The notes under the pieces were generated by a model. It was not told the DNA's origin. It ran no database searches and was given only the letters and a program-made list of their open reading frames with translations. A DNA stretch of 64,000 bases from Russula earlei (lineage: Eukaryota; Basidiomycota; Agaricomycetes; Russulales; Russulaceae): the NCBI GenBank assembly GCA_025769875.1, contig JAGFNK010000129.1:53261-117260 (forward strand), in the 5' to 3' direction. The position numbers and the translations under genes were made by a program. Shown in pieces: positions 45,518 through 57,464 of this stretch. Every line of letters starts with the position of its first letter. The stretch's first letter is position 1.

Positions 45518-48500
45518 GTGCCGTATTCCTCCGTTTCTTTATAAGGGAGGAGTAAGTTGACATGGAAGACGTCGTGTATTTTCATTGATGGCGGAAGTTG
45601 TAATTGATATGCGACTTTGGAAATTCTTTTTGTGATGGGGAATGGGCCGTATCTTTTAGGCATTAGCTTGCGTGTTCCTCGTGTTTTGAGGTTTTTTGCT
45701 TCTAACCATACGAGGGTTCCTTCTTCCATTTCTTTGATGTCGGGTTTTAGGGGCTGTTGTTTACGTTCAAGGAGCTGTTGGGCGTCTTGTCTTGCTTCTT
45801 CCAGTTGTTTTAGGTGGTTGGTGGATGAGGGTATGTTATTGTCTTCTAGACTAATGTTAATCTGGGGTTTGAACCCCATGAGGAGTTCGTGTGGTGACCT
45901 TCGTGATGTTTCGTGTCTCCATGAATTGTGTGCGTATTCTGCCAAAGGGAGCATTTTTGCCCAGGAATGTGGGTGAGTCGTGGTCCAGGGTCTTAGGTAT
46001 TGTTCTAGCCATGCGTTCATCCTTTCTGTCTGTCCATCAGTTTGGGGGTGAAACGCGGTGGACATGTTTTGTTTGATGCCTAGATTTTGACATAAGGCTT
46101 TGGAGAAGTTTGATGCGAATCGGGGGTCTCTGTCAGAGATGATTCTTTTGGGGATGCCAAACCAGGGCACGAGGTGTTTCAGATATTCGTGTGCAACGCC
46201 TGTTCCATCGATCGTTTTGTTGCATGGGATGAATTTTGTTGCTTTGGAGCACCCTTGGTCGACTATAGTAAGGACGCTGTCAAATCCTTCTGATTTGGGT
46301 AGGTCGGTGATGAGGTCCATTGATACGTATTGAAATGGGCCTTGTTCAACGTGTGTGTCGAGTGGGAAAGTCGTGGCCTTCTTTCTGGGTATGTTGGTTT
46401 TGGACTCTTGACATTTGGCACAGCCTTTGACGTATTGTTCTACAAATTGTCGTAGTCTGGGCCCTTCGTAATGTTGTTTGACTAAATCCCAGGTGTTGGC
46501 TATTCCTGGATGTCCTGCGAAAGGGGTGTCGTGAAATTGTCTTAGAATTTCTCGTCGTTTGTCGGGTTTGTCTGGCAGGTAGATTTTTTTTGCGAAGATT
46601 TCAGGTGGTAGTAGAGTGGTTTTTTGTTCTCCTACCCCCTTGTTAAGGTCTTTGCGACGAGAAAGTGCATCAGCAATGGTGTGAGTGTGTCCTGGGATGT
46701 GTTCCATGGTGATATTGAAGTCTTGCATATATTGCATCCATCTAGCTTGTCGTCCTGTTAATTTTTGTGGTTCTTTGAAGTAGGTAAGATTTTTATGGTC
46801 TGTTCTTATTCTGACTGGTTTGTCAGCTCCCAGGAAGAATGGTCGTCCACTTTTTAATCCAAAGATTACTGCTGCTAGTTCTTTGTCATGAGCGTCATAG
46901 TTCCTTTCCGCATCTAACAATGTTCTGGAATAGTATGCAATTGGGTGTAAGCTGTCTTCATACTCTTGGGATATGACTGCTCCTATGGCGAATCCTGATG
47001 CGTCAGTATCTAGAATGAATTGCTTTGTCCAATTCGGAGTACGGAGTACTGGATAGGATACACAGGTTTCCTTTAGGGCTAGAAAGGCTTGATCTTCTTT
47101 TGTTGTCCATTCCCATTGTTTGTTTTTCTTCGTTAAGTCATTTAGTGGTCTTGCTTTTATGGAAAAGTTAGGTATAAAATTTCGATAAAAGTTACAAAAT
47201 CCCAGGAAGCTTCTAACTTCCTTTAGTGTTGATGGGGTTGGCCAGTCTTTAATTCCTTTGACTTTGACGGGGTCCATTGTTATTTTTCCTTCTCCTATGA
47301 TCACTCCGAGGTATTCTACCTTCTTCTTGTGGAACTGACATTTTTCTGGTTTAAGATAGAGGTCGTGTTGTCTCAGTTTAGATAGTATGTGGTTGACTCT
47401 GAGTGTGTGTTCTGTTTCATCATTTTGTGTGGCGATGATGATGTCATCCATATAGATCTTTAACCATCCTTGCGCGAGCTCTTCTTGAAAGATGTTGTCC
47501 ATCATAGTTTGAAAGGTGGCTGGGGAATTTGTCAGGCCAAAGAACATTACTGTGGGTTCGAATAGTCCGTCACTAGTCTTGAAGGCAGCTTTCCACTCGT
47601 CTCCTTCTTTGATTTGAATGTTGTTGTAGCCCCACCTGACATCGAACTTGGTAAAAAGTTCTTTTCCTGCTAAGGCGTGGATGAGTTCTGGGATCAAGGT
47701 AGTGGATATACATTGGGTATCGTCCATTTATTTAGATTTCTATAGTCTTGTACTGGTCGAAATTTTCCATCCTTTTTTTTTATAAGGAAGAATCCACTGG
47801 CATACGGTGAGTTGGATCTTCTTATTCGTTTAAGTCGTAGGTTTTGTTCAAGGAATTTTCCTTGTTCTTCTTTTTCCCTTCGGTGAAAGGGGGTACACTC
47901 TGCAGTTGATCGTCGTTGGGGCGTCTGATTTTAAGTCGATGGCAGTGATCCCATTTCCTTGGTCCAGGGAACCTTTCTGACTCTTGTTCCATGAACACTT
48001 GTCCGTATTGATGGTATTGGCGAGGAACTATTTCTTGCCAGGTCTTTTGTTCATTCTGCATTTGTGATTCTGCCAGTTGTTGCGCTATGGTCGTTTTACG
48101 TATTTGGGTTTGCAGCCATAGTTCATCGCCTTCTTCCCAGTCTACTAACGCTTTGATCCATGTTGGGGTTTCTTGGTCTCCTTTGAGGGTGACTCTTCCC
48201 ATAATGGTTCCTTTGGACCAATTTATTTTTGGATTGGTCGATTCCAGAAACGGGTATCCTAGGATGATATCGTCTTGTCCTATGTCTGCAACCAGGAATT
48301 GATGTATGTGTTTTTGTCCCAGTAGTTTCAGTTCTAGTTGGACCGTTTGAGTGATTTTCCCTAAGCAGTTAAGTGTTCCATCGACGTTCTTGACCTTTCT
48401 GGTTGGAATTAGTTTTTTGGTTTGTAGGACATAATTCTTTCGTTAATTTGGGAGATATGAAGCATTCAGGTAGCCCCACTGTCTATAAGGGCTTTCTTTT
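45518..48500 (-). pseudogene. Chromovirus pol: protease end, RT, RNase H, integrase
   Basis: From an ATG at 47727 one frame runs through most of pol. Reverse transcriptase has its active site 'IYMDDIIIA' at residues 91-99. RNase H has 'LDTDASGFAIG' near 239-249. The integrase has a zinc-binding H399/H406/C436/C439 and catalytic D471, D531 or D533, and E567 in 'DGQTERMN'. Upstream the true RT start '[20 protein letters not shown]' and '[14 protein letters not shown]' lies in another frame (47826-47700), and 47822-48202 encodes the protease-RT linker region with 'GRVTLKGDQETPTWIKALVD'. Frameshifts are needed near 47697 and in 47800-47900, so no complete enzyme is made. The frame then runs into the inserted LTR. 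Coding is homologous to chromoviruses of basidiomycetes. Confidence 0.9.
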
Positions 48501-50289
48501 CGGCTTTGTTCGATCCTGATGTATATCGTAGTCATCACTGATATTGACTTTCTTTGGGATTTGTACATGGGATCAATACCTAAAGCTCGAGCAATCGCCG
48601 TTATGCTCAAGCGTCCGAAAAATCCTCTTCTTTATTCCTCATCATCTCCCATCAGAGCCCTAATGAAGGCTTCTCTCTCTTCTACTGATAACGCCTTTGC
48701 CGCTTTGGCGAGCTTGTCGGTCGTGCTTTCTTCGATTACCTCCACAACGGAGGATTTGGATGTGGTGGTGGTCGCCGTCTGCGGTTCGTGCGCGAGTCGT
48801 TTCGCGTTTCGGTTTTGTGGGGCAGTCGCGGGCCAAGTGTCCTTGAGAGAGCAGTGGAAACACCTCCCTTCTTCTCGGTGTTTTTGCTTTTCTGCCTCGG
48901 TGACCGCTTTGCGAGCGGCGCCCGTGCTGGTGTCCATCACGTTTGGGTCGCTGTGGTGGTAGGCATGCGCGTGGCGCGGGTGGCGTTGTTGCTGGTGTTG
49001 CCGCGTGTGCCCCAATTTGAAAGGCGGGCCCAAGGACGGTTGGTGTTTGAGCTGGTGTTCCTGTTGTGTGTGTTAGCATGGTCGGTTAGGACTGCTCATC
49101 GGCGCATCCAGACGCAGTGTTGCTTTTGCGCTGCGCTGATCCAATCGTTGAAAGAGGTCGGATCTTCAAAGTTGATGCAGGCTTCGACCAGTGGCTTGGG
49201 GAGGCCGCACGCGAACAGACACATAACAGTTGGGTCGTTTGTGAAGAGTCCTGCGCGCTTAGCAAGGACCTGGAAGGCTGAAATGTAGCCATCAAGATTG
49301 TTATCTTTCATTTTCAGTTCTCGAAGTTGGTCTTGCGCGCGTTCGCGTTCCGCGTAGTCGACGAATGCGTGTTTAAATTTCTGTTGCATGGCTTGCCAGG
49401 GATTGAGACCAAAGGGGAGTTCTTCGGGATCATCAATGATTTCTTGTAGCCATTCATCCATGGTTTCGACCCAGCCTTCGATGTCCGGCCCTTCGAGGAG
49501 CGACAAGAAGTATGCGCACTTCTTGATGGGGTCGCGTGCGATTTTACTGTCGTGATTTAAGGTCATAAACCTGTGGAAAAGCAGGTTAGGAAGATGTGGG
49601 TACGGGCCCTGTTGCCGTTAAAGGCCTTCAGGGGGAATGCCTTCGAGCTTTCCATTGTCGGAGGAGCGTCCATCGCAGCCATAGTTGGTGCGTGTGTCGT
49701 GGTCGTCGGGATCGGGGCTCGGGGGTCATCTTCCGCGTCCTCCGAAGCCTTGGAATTGACTAGGTCGGGGAAAGGCTCGCGTCGTGCCGGACGACGCGAG
49801 TTGCTGAGGGATGGGTGCTTCCGGTTCAGTCGTCGGTAATGTGGACTTGAGTTGTTGTGGGGGGTTCTTGTTCCATCGTTTCTTCAGGTGCCGGGGTCGT
49901 CGCTCGAGAAGAATGTGGTACTGGTGTTCCTGAGGCAACCAGTGCGTCCATAGTCCAGTCCTGGAAGCAGGATCAAAATGTCAGTTCGAAAATCGGGCGT
50001 GCGACTGCGTACGGCCTGCGAAGTAGTCTTCGTGTCGTTTGATTTCGAACCACACTCCATAGAGTGTTGCGAGGGCTACCTTTGCTTGTTTGTAGGGTGC
50101 GAAGAACCCGGTCCATGGAGTGGAATCTGTCCCAAGTCGTAAGAATAGAGTGTTCTTTCTAAATTGCTCTGGAACTAGAGCAATGTCGGCATCCAGGGTT
50201 ATTGCGAATGGAAGTCTGAGCTTTGCCAATCCTTGTTCAGAAGGCTTTCCTTGGCCTTTGTATCTCCAGTCTCTGGCCATTGAGGTCAT
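48501..50289 (-). pseudogene. Chromovirus gag, frameshifted
   Basis: The Gag core is recognisable. 'GKLEGIPPEGLNGNRARTHI' (near 49650) reads in one frame up to 'FLTCF'. Then, one base out of phase, 'MTLNHDSKIARDPIKKCAYF' (49566 down) continues through 'LSLLEGPDIEGWVETM', 'QKFKHAFVDYAERERAQDQL' and 'LDGYISAFQVLAKRAGLF' to about 49096. The zinc knuckle follows but is split: 'GRCFHCSLK' in one frame and 'GHLARDCPTKPK' in the next (about 48865-48825). Upstream, 50289-49981 is an open N-terminal frame of unknown function ('ARDWRYKGQGKPSEQGLAKL'). At least two frameshifts inactivate it. It would have packaged the element's RNA in a cytoplasmic particle. Confidence 0.85.
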
Positions 50290-50369
50290 CTTTGAGAAAT
50301 TGTTATATTCGGGAGTGGGTGCGTGTGTACGCGTTCAGGGTCAAGGGTTCGAGGGGAAGCTTGTTCTAA

Positions 50370-50862
50370 TGTCACCGACTGGGGGCGGTGTCGCTGACAA
50401 ATCGGTTCACGTGCGAAACGAACGCAGCGAGTCGAGCGAGACACTAAGTCTTCGCGAGTTTCGGGGATCTCGGAGACAATATTGCCGAGGCAAATATGTT
50501 CCGCGGAAAGGGGAGATTGCGAATAAGTCTTCGCGTTGAGAAGGCTTATGAGCAGGAGAAGTTTCAGATGAAGTGCTTGATGTCTTGCAAGCCTACAAGT
50601 CCTGAAGTTCGAAATCCAGTGATATTTCACAGGAGAACAAGCTTAGGGCTTATTCTCTCTTACAAGGTGGTTTATATAGACAGTGTATCCTATATCAAAT
50701 AGTAGACACAAGGTAACGATGAGGCAATCGAGACTAGGGCACGCTGGAAGGTGCTGGTACATGCGAGGCTGGGTGAGTCATAGAACGCGCGGGAATCGTG
50801 AGGTCTGTCCGGGTAGGCTTGTCCGGTTGCCGGTCCAGTCCGAAGAGCCGGTTCTTGTGACA
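50370..50862 (-). repeat. 5' LTR of the chromovirus (family A)
   Basis: Matches the other LTR with about 6 percent difference, for example 'ccgcgg' here against 'ctgcgg' there, a CpG decay. It abuts the broken hAT transposase gene on its outer side. Confidence 0.93.
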
Positions 50863-53800
50863 CTGTAGATCTGTGCAAATGTGGTGTGACTTTGAGAACA
50901 CTCATTGCTGGAATAGCAAAGAAATCTCTTGCCATGTGAGCAGGTGTAGAGAAGGACTGTGCATTTTTCTGAAAACAAATGAGCTTAGTAGACCAACAAC
51001 TGAATATCACAATAACCATACCTTGTACCATTGCAGAGGGTTGTTGATGTCGCCCTGGCCCCCTTCAAATTTGAAATATCATCGGATCTCCTCCATCATG
51101 TTGTCTTCTGATCACTCAGTGAGTAACGTGGCTGTGATTTCAACATCGCATACATCTGCGAGCCAGTTACCTGTGCTTGAATTTCCATGCTTTGATGGAG
51201 ATGTCTCTGGCAGTTCACAATCATCTGACACCAAGTTATTGTAGTACTCCTGAGCAACGTATATGAACAACATCTCAGCCTTCTCAACAGCTAGCCTTTC
51301 TGTGGCAGCCTTTTGTGGTCCTTGGAGGTCCTGTGAAACAGTATGCTTGAACCACTCTGCTTGAAAGAATGGATGGAGAACTGCCATCAAAAATTTTTGA
51401 GTAAGATATCAAATTCAGACACTAGACTGTGAACCCATTGTGATAGTGTAGAACTGGTTGTTCTTGGCCAGTGCCCTGTACTTTAAGAGCTTTCCCTGTC
51501 CTGCCAGTGCAGCACATCGTAGAGCTGGACTATATGTTGCTCCTTTGGATACCTTGACCAGATGATGATCCATCTTCTCGTATGCTGGAAGGACAAATGG
51601 GATTGTTGGGATTGATGCCTGTGACATTTGCAGTGTAACCTGGGTAAAAACCTATTATTTACAATCAGTTGTGTCTTAAAGTTTGAAAGAAAAGGGCATG
51701 CCTCAAGAACATCAGCTAGCTGTTCCAACGATGTCCAGTCAACTGGCGAAAGAAAACATTCATGAAGACTTGGGGAGTGGAAGACCCATGCATTGACAGC
51801 CTACACCAAAACTTAACTTGAGACAAAAATATGTATCGCCCATGGTGTGCTTACCTCCTTCAGTAACAGTGCGCAATGAATCATCGCATGTGTATATTCC
51901 ATCGTGTTTGAACATCCTGAACCACCATAAGGTGAGCGCGTGCTTTCTTCTCTAGACTGCCAGCATATTTCTCATGCGTGAGCTTGCGGAATTTGGCACA
52001 GTGCTGAGGTGATGATACAATCTTTGTCATTACAAAGTGCAGCTAGACAAAGGGCTGAATAAGTGCAGACCAATAAATCAGGAGACAAATTGAATACCCA
52101 TTTTAGCGGGCTGCTATGCTGAATATCTTTGATTGCCTTCTCCTCTGCAATATTGAGGACTTCATCTCCATCTGCATCCACTGCCTCCAAATCCACGTTC
52201 TCATACTCCATTGCAATATGATCCTCATCACTGTCTGGGTCATAGTGTATTGATGACTCTTTGTGAAGAAGAAAGTAGTCATTATTGTCAGGGGAATCCA
52301 CCTCGTCCATCGCTGCTAAAAATGCCTGAACAACAAGATTCACCACATGTGCAATGCACCGGATGTGCATGTCTGGGGTATAGGGAACATTGTACTTTTC
52401 CAGGATTATTTGCCCAGCAACTTCAATTATAACGTCGTTGACAGAAGTGTTGTCAGTTGTCAAACTAATCATGTAGAAATCACCCATGTAAATCATAGAA
52501 TGTTTGACAGCGAAACAAAAAGATATATCTTATCAAGACCACCACATTTGTGTATGCTATCCACAAAAGCCTTTCCTGCATATAAGCCTTTGTGCTCCTT
52601 GTCCTGAAGAGGAGCGAAGTCTACAACATGCTGAATGAGTTCCCAGTCATTGTTCACAAAGGAGCCAATAGTGCAGGCAAATGTATAAACCATTTGCCGC
52701 GTAGTCCAAGTGTCCATTGCATATGCAATTCTCAACTTTACATTCTAAAGCACATTAACAGATAGAAGCCAACTGAAACAGGAGAGGATGTACCACAAAC
52801 TCATGAACAACCTTCCCATGTAGTTCAAGAAATATCTTGCCCAGTTGATTCCTGACTGTTGTATTGCTCGGAAGGATAAACTTGACCTTCAAATATTTGA
52901 AGAGAATATCAAGTGATGGTGCTTCGCCTGTTGTCCAAGGGAGGCTCTCATCAACTCTCATCAAGTATCCACACAGAGAAGAGTCAAAGGAACCCCTTTT
53001 GAGTTAGCATGATGGCCGGGTTGAGTTCACCTGCTTTAAGATATTCGGCCATAAGGTCAGCACTCTGCTTGATATTCAAGTGAGTGCAAGTGAAGGGCTG
53101 GTCGCTAGCACATGGCACTTTGCGATCAGTTTCCTTGCACTCGGAGGCATGGCTAGCAAGGTTATTAAGCTTTGGCAGCTTCGGTTCATCATCAAATGTC
53201 ATGTCCTTGTCGCTGACAGTCCATACAACTGAATGGAGACTAGAGACAGAATGTCAATCACACCACACATAGGTAAACAACATAAATGTACCATGGGCAA
53301 TACTTGCATATTAACTCCCATTGCAAAGAACGATCCTTGGTCAAAACAGGAACTGGGTCATGAAAGTGCTGCAAACTTCCATTTGCTGGCCCATGGCGAG
53401 CACCCTGACTTTGCTCCTGAGCCTCAAGGGCTCAAAGAGCAGACTCGCCATCAGATTCATCAGTCTTGATATCCAGTGGGTCAATCGCCGATCCTGTCTT
53501 CCTTTTCACTGTGGCACTATCCTTCCCCACTGCCTTCTTCATGTTTGTCTTTGTCGTGCCTTTTCCCTTCGCAGTGGTTTTCGCCTGTTATTTTTATCAG
53601 TACAGGAAAGAAAAGTAAGATATATGATGCTAACACCTACCTTGTGAGTGACAACTCCCGGCGGATGTTTCACTGGCTAAACAAAGTTTGATTAATAGAA
53701 ATCCAGTACCATCTTTAATTCACAAACCAGCCTTTCCCCTAAGTTGGTGTGCTCCATCTCCTCTTCACCTTGACTGTTAAAAACATTGGTAGGCAACTTT

Positions 53801-54323
53801 GGCTCTGGGCGTGGTCACTTTGGAGGTGCATAGTCTAAATCTGTGTCCTCGTCTTCCTCTTCCACAGCAGATGTTCTTCGCTTGAGTGCCGGAATGGTCA
53901 ATGTGAGCTTCGTCTTTGGGTTTGTGTGTTCACTGGGTGTATGGACATTAGTAATGAGAATAAATATTAGTCTGAGTCGAGGACATACCTCAAGTATCAA
54001 ACTTCAGTGAGGAGCCTATCTAGTTTTATCTTCATTGGCTCCCAAAGCAGATTGCCAGCTTGGACAGCATTTGCAGCATACTGAATGACCATGTCCATTC
54101 CAAATGGACCTCTCTTGACATTGAGGAGATGGCCATTCTCGTGTAGGTCTTCACCAAAAAGCACATCCATTTGATGGTTAAAAACAGGCCATTGGTCATC
54201 TGGATCCTCAGATTTGGGAATGTTGTTAAACACAGTGGCAATATGGCCATCTTCAGATGCAGAAGGAACACTTGAGGGTAAAGATGACACAAGAGCTTTT
54301 AAGTGTTTGAGTTGATCTTCCAT
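50863..54323 (-). pseudogene. hAT-superfamily transposase, C-terminus cut
   Basis: A multi-exon gene on the minus strand. From the ATG at 54323 an N-terminal region ('MEDQLKHLKALVSSLPSSVP') is followed by Lys/Glu-rich linkers ('LKRRTSAVEEEDEDTDLDYA', near 53890). A BED-type zinc-finger region is recognisable by 'QWELICKYC' (near 53310), 'DDEPKLPKLNNLASHASECK' (near 53170) and the basic surroundings. Catalytic-domain pieces are 'AYAMDTWTTRQMVYTFACT' (near 52720), 'LTTDNTSVNDVIIEVAGQII' (near 52450) and 'MHIRCIAHVVNLVVQAFLAA' (near 52360), the DNAS- and CxxHxxxL-type motifs of hAT. The C-terminal dimerisation region begins ('NPLQWYK', near 51033; 'MARDFFAIPAMSV', near 50930) and breaks at the chromovirus LTR. 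Several introns fit; I see no obvious stop before the cut. The truncation should abolish dimerisation. Confidence 0.85.
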
Positions 54324-55319
54324 GGTAGTCCTGTGCCAATGATACAGACATGATGAAGTTAGATGAACTCGTTCCAAGTCTCAAAAAAGGTGCGGTCACA
54401 AAGACCAAGATTTTTGAATGCAACTTATAAATTACAACCCCTACCTGCTACTGCTTCATATGTAGTTGCCTATGCTTCATCAACTGACAGATCCTTTCTG
54501 TAAAGAAGGTTAATGGCTGGTTGTCAAGCACACATCATGATAACTCACTCCCATTGATTTTTGTGCCAGCCAGAGACCATGTACGAGCACAACCATGCAC
54601 TGTTGTCCATAGGAGGTCTATATGAGAGTAATGGCTTCAATGTTGTACGAGAAAATGGGTTCTGGCAGCTGGCAACGAAGGTGGGAAAACATTGACAATT
54701 GCTGAATATATTACATGTCAACGCCTGCGAGTCACTGCGAGAAGCAGACCCATTGATGCTCCTACTTAACTGCATGAGTGAACTAACTGTCTATAACTGT
54801 CTAAACAACTATATACAGTATATTTACTGTATACCTGACTTTCAGCTCGGAGGGTATACATATACATATACATATACAGTATTTACCGTATATATACAGT
54901 AAATAGATAATACAGTTGGAGCCTTAGTTGGTGGAGTCTTGCATTGACCAAGGCAGAATAAGTGCCGGAAGCTTACCCTGTCCGGTTTCCCTCCGTGCGC
55001 AGGCAGCTCATGCTAGTTACATAAATTATGTTGACAAGCATGATCTATGCTTGCAATCCTACCTTGAGCACTTTGTTCCCCCAAACCCCCGCTTGTCGCA
55101 CTTGTCACCATGTATAATCCTTTCATAGGTACAGGCAAACGAACATTATAATCTCCATCCGGTCCAGAAGAAGTTAATGATTTCCCATCAATCTAATATA
55201 AACTTCTATGTTACATTCCACTTACAGCTAGAAGCAGAAAATGCCTTGCCCATCATCCTATGAAAGAACAACCAACTCAGCTGCATGCACCTTGTTGCCC
55301 TCGTGCCGCATACATGACG
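54324..55319. other. No gene seen; AT microsatellite
   Basis: Upstream region of the hAT gene. A short minus-strand frame (54545-54775) lacks features. Between about 54850 and 54905 there is a 'tacatatacata' and 'tatatacagta' microsatellite. The 5' terminal inverted repeat expected for the hAT element could not be identified. Confidence 0.5.
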
Positions 55320-55715
55320 GGCAGGAAGGGATAAGTCGACTCTGCTTATAGTCAACTCAGTGGATAATAAAAGTAAAATATTTCAAGTGCTGAGTAGGCT
55401 CTGTTGTGGCCACAAATTATATTACATAAGTAATGACCTTAGTTGAGCATGAAAAATGTGACAAAAAAGGTTAAATATGGAGAGTCTACTCATTCCGGCA
55501 CAATATTTACCCAGGCTAGGGTAAATATTGTGCCAGAATGAGTAGACTCTCCATATTTAACCTTTTTTGTCACATTTTTCATGCTCAACTAAGGTCATTA
55601 CTTATGTAATATAATTTGTGGCCACAACAGAGCCTACTCAGCACTTGAAATATTATATTTACTTTTATTGTCCACTGAGTTGACTATAAGCAGACTTGAC
55701 TTATCCCTTCCTGCC
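55320..55715. repeat. 396-base near-perfect foldback element
   Basis: Arms 55320-55512 and 55519-55715 are reverse complements with only a handful of mismatches and a 6-base loop. The outer ends read 'ggcaggaagggataagtc' and its complement; the centre is 'caatatttaccc' and 'gggtaaatattg'. It has no coding capacity. It fits a snap-back MITE-like element or a locus giving rise to a long hairpin RNA. No clear target duplication is visible. Confidence 0.92.
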
Positions 55716-55965
55716 TGTTCGTGATATGAGCCTAGCCCCGGCTCCTCCATATTACGAGTCTGGCTTACTGACACACTGGCTCTGTGCCCTCGTCCATCCA
55801 AATCGGCTCCTCGTCAGGCATGCCGTCGACCTGACTCACTCGTTTTTTTCCTTTCAAATTTTGCCTTTTTTCTGATTTTCTTGGCCGCCATGCCTACGTT
55901 TTTTACCAAAAGGCAAGCCTTCAATTTCACATCACTTTCCAAAACAAATGCGGTAGACTCTTACT
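55716..55965. other. No gene seen
   Basis: Short single-copy stretch with a C/T-rich plus strand between the foldback element and a possible pseudogene. Confidence 0.5.
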
Positions 55966-56544
55966 GTGGGACGAGTTACTCGTGAAACCTCGACGCGCTA
56001 CCTGGAGATCCCCACATCCACTGCCACCGCGACAATCGGCACCTGCGCTGTCACACCAGACATCCCGAGGCTCGTCCACGCGCATCGTCCCGCCCTCATC
56101 ACATTTCCGTCTTATCCTTCTTCCCCCCAATCATGGATGGGCCCCCGATCGCGCATGTCTAGTACAGCTTCACTCTCACTTCCACTTGACCCGTTACAAT
56201 CACGCTGGGCTCAACTAAGCACCGAAAGTAGTAGTCACACTGACACCTTCCATAAAGAGAGGCAGCGTTCTTCAAACGGCCAATGTTCTCGACTGAAAGC
56301 ATCTAATCACAAACTCCCAATCCGCGCGATCACCCCGCAGCGCAAACAACATTGTGAAGGATGCGGGATTGTCAAGCCGCCACGCACTCATCATTCCAAG
56401 ACTTGTGGCAATGTGCGTCGTCGTTTCGCTCACTTTTTGGAATGGGGTCGAGGCGCTGATGTGTGCGGTTACTGTATTGTGTGTTTAGTTTTGTGTTTAG
56501 TTCCGACCATCGTTGTCCTTGTCGGTGCCCCACGTCTTTTGTGA
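55966..56544 (+). pseudogene. Possible DHHC palmitoyltransferase relic
   Basis: A 192-codon open frame has 'CEGCGIVKPPRTHHSKTCGN', which closely follows the CxxCxxxKPxRxHHCxxC start of the cysteine-rich domain of DHHC acyltransferases. Just after this the expected DHHC tetrad is replaced by 'RRRFAHFLEWG', and a hydrophobic segment ('CIVCLVLCLVPTIVVLVGA') follows. If this is a DHHC gene it has lost its catalytic motif. The N-terminal 110 residues are Ser/Thr/Pro-rich and may not be coding. The rest of the enzyme (four membrane helices) is not recognisable downstream. The resemblance is limited to about 20 residues, so the call is tentative. Confidence 0.4.
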
Positions 56545-57015
56545 GCTGGTACATTTTGGGAGTAAACACGCGGCAATCCGAGGGATCGGGTAGTGTGTAG
56601 GTGCACAGAACCAGAAGGTAAGCTTTGTTTCAGATCCGATGCCTCCAGACCGAGTTGCCAACGCAACTCAGTATCCATCGTGTGCACCGTGTTCTTACTT
56701 AACGTGCGTGCTGCCTCGCGGGGGATTCGTCGTCGAACATATTTTGCCATGGTATGTTCCTATGTACGATACGTCCCTCTTCCATATCTCACGGAGATCG
56801 CAGGTCGGGACTAATCCCAATGTTTACTTTGGCCATGTCCATGCACATTGTTCTTATCAACACAAACCAGACGACAATCGAGCACCTCTCTGCTCGCACA
56901 ACAAAAGACCGTGACCGCGAGAGGGAAGCACTAGATGAGATGCAACCTTTTTTTTCTTTCATGTTTATTGTGCTAGAGGGACAATCCCTAAGTTACACAT
57001 CACTATCACAGGGGA
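56545..57015. other. No supported gene
   Basis: Short frames on both strands, possibly 3' exons of the DHHC-like relic, without diagnostic residues. The last eight bases, ACAGGGGA, form the left target duplication of the hAT-like element. Confidence 0.45.
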
Positions 57016-57464
57016 TAGGGATGCCGAAATTTGGTTCAGAACCTAGGTTCGAACCCCGAACGCCTGAACTGGACCTGCGGTTCTGGTTCTGTCTGGTTCT
57101 GGTTCTGTCTTTCATCAGTAGGTTTGGTCACAGGTTCAGGGCCTCCAGGATCTATATGAACTTGGTTCGAACTCATTCAAACCAAGAACCTACATTATGA
57201 ATGACACAGGGATTTCAAGATGCAAATGATATTGGTGGTGATGACAAGATACCAATTGCTCCTGCAACAGGCAAATTGAGACCAATGAGGGTGTCTATAA
57301 CTGTGGTGTGGTGTGTCCAGCGATGCATGTCGCCAAAAGGGAATGTTGACTGGAGACTAGAGGTGGAGAACAAGAACATAGATCTGAAACATGAGGTGTG
57401 ACCATAGGGAGCTTCAGGTCAGTCATCTGAGGAAAGAGAGAAGAGAGGGAGAGGGAGTAGGTGG

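Larger units (their letters stand above)
42967..50862 (-). mobile_element. Ty3/gypsy chromovirus with two family A LTRs
   Basis: A 7.9 kb element read on the minus strand: 5' LTR (50370-50862), gag, pol with reverse transcriptase, RNase H, integrase and chromodomain, an extra ORF, a purine tract and the 3' LTR (42967-43460). The LTRs differ at roughly 30 of 494 positions, mostly transitions at CpG sites, so the copy is not recent. The five bases outside each end, TTATC and CTGTA, do not match. I could not identify a tRNA primer site after the 5' LTR. Gag and pol carry frameshifts and an LTR B insertion, so the element cannot move on its own. Confidence 0.93.

Noticed and set aside
50310..50370. 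tRNA-like 'ggttcga' next to the chromovirus 5' LTR
   Set aside because: It resembles a T-loop but no stem, anticodon arm or CCA-complementary primer site could be built, so I call neither a tRNA nor a primer site.
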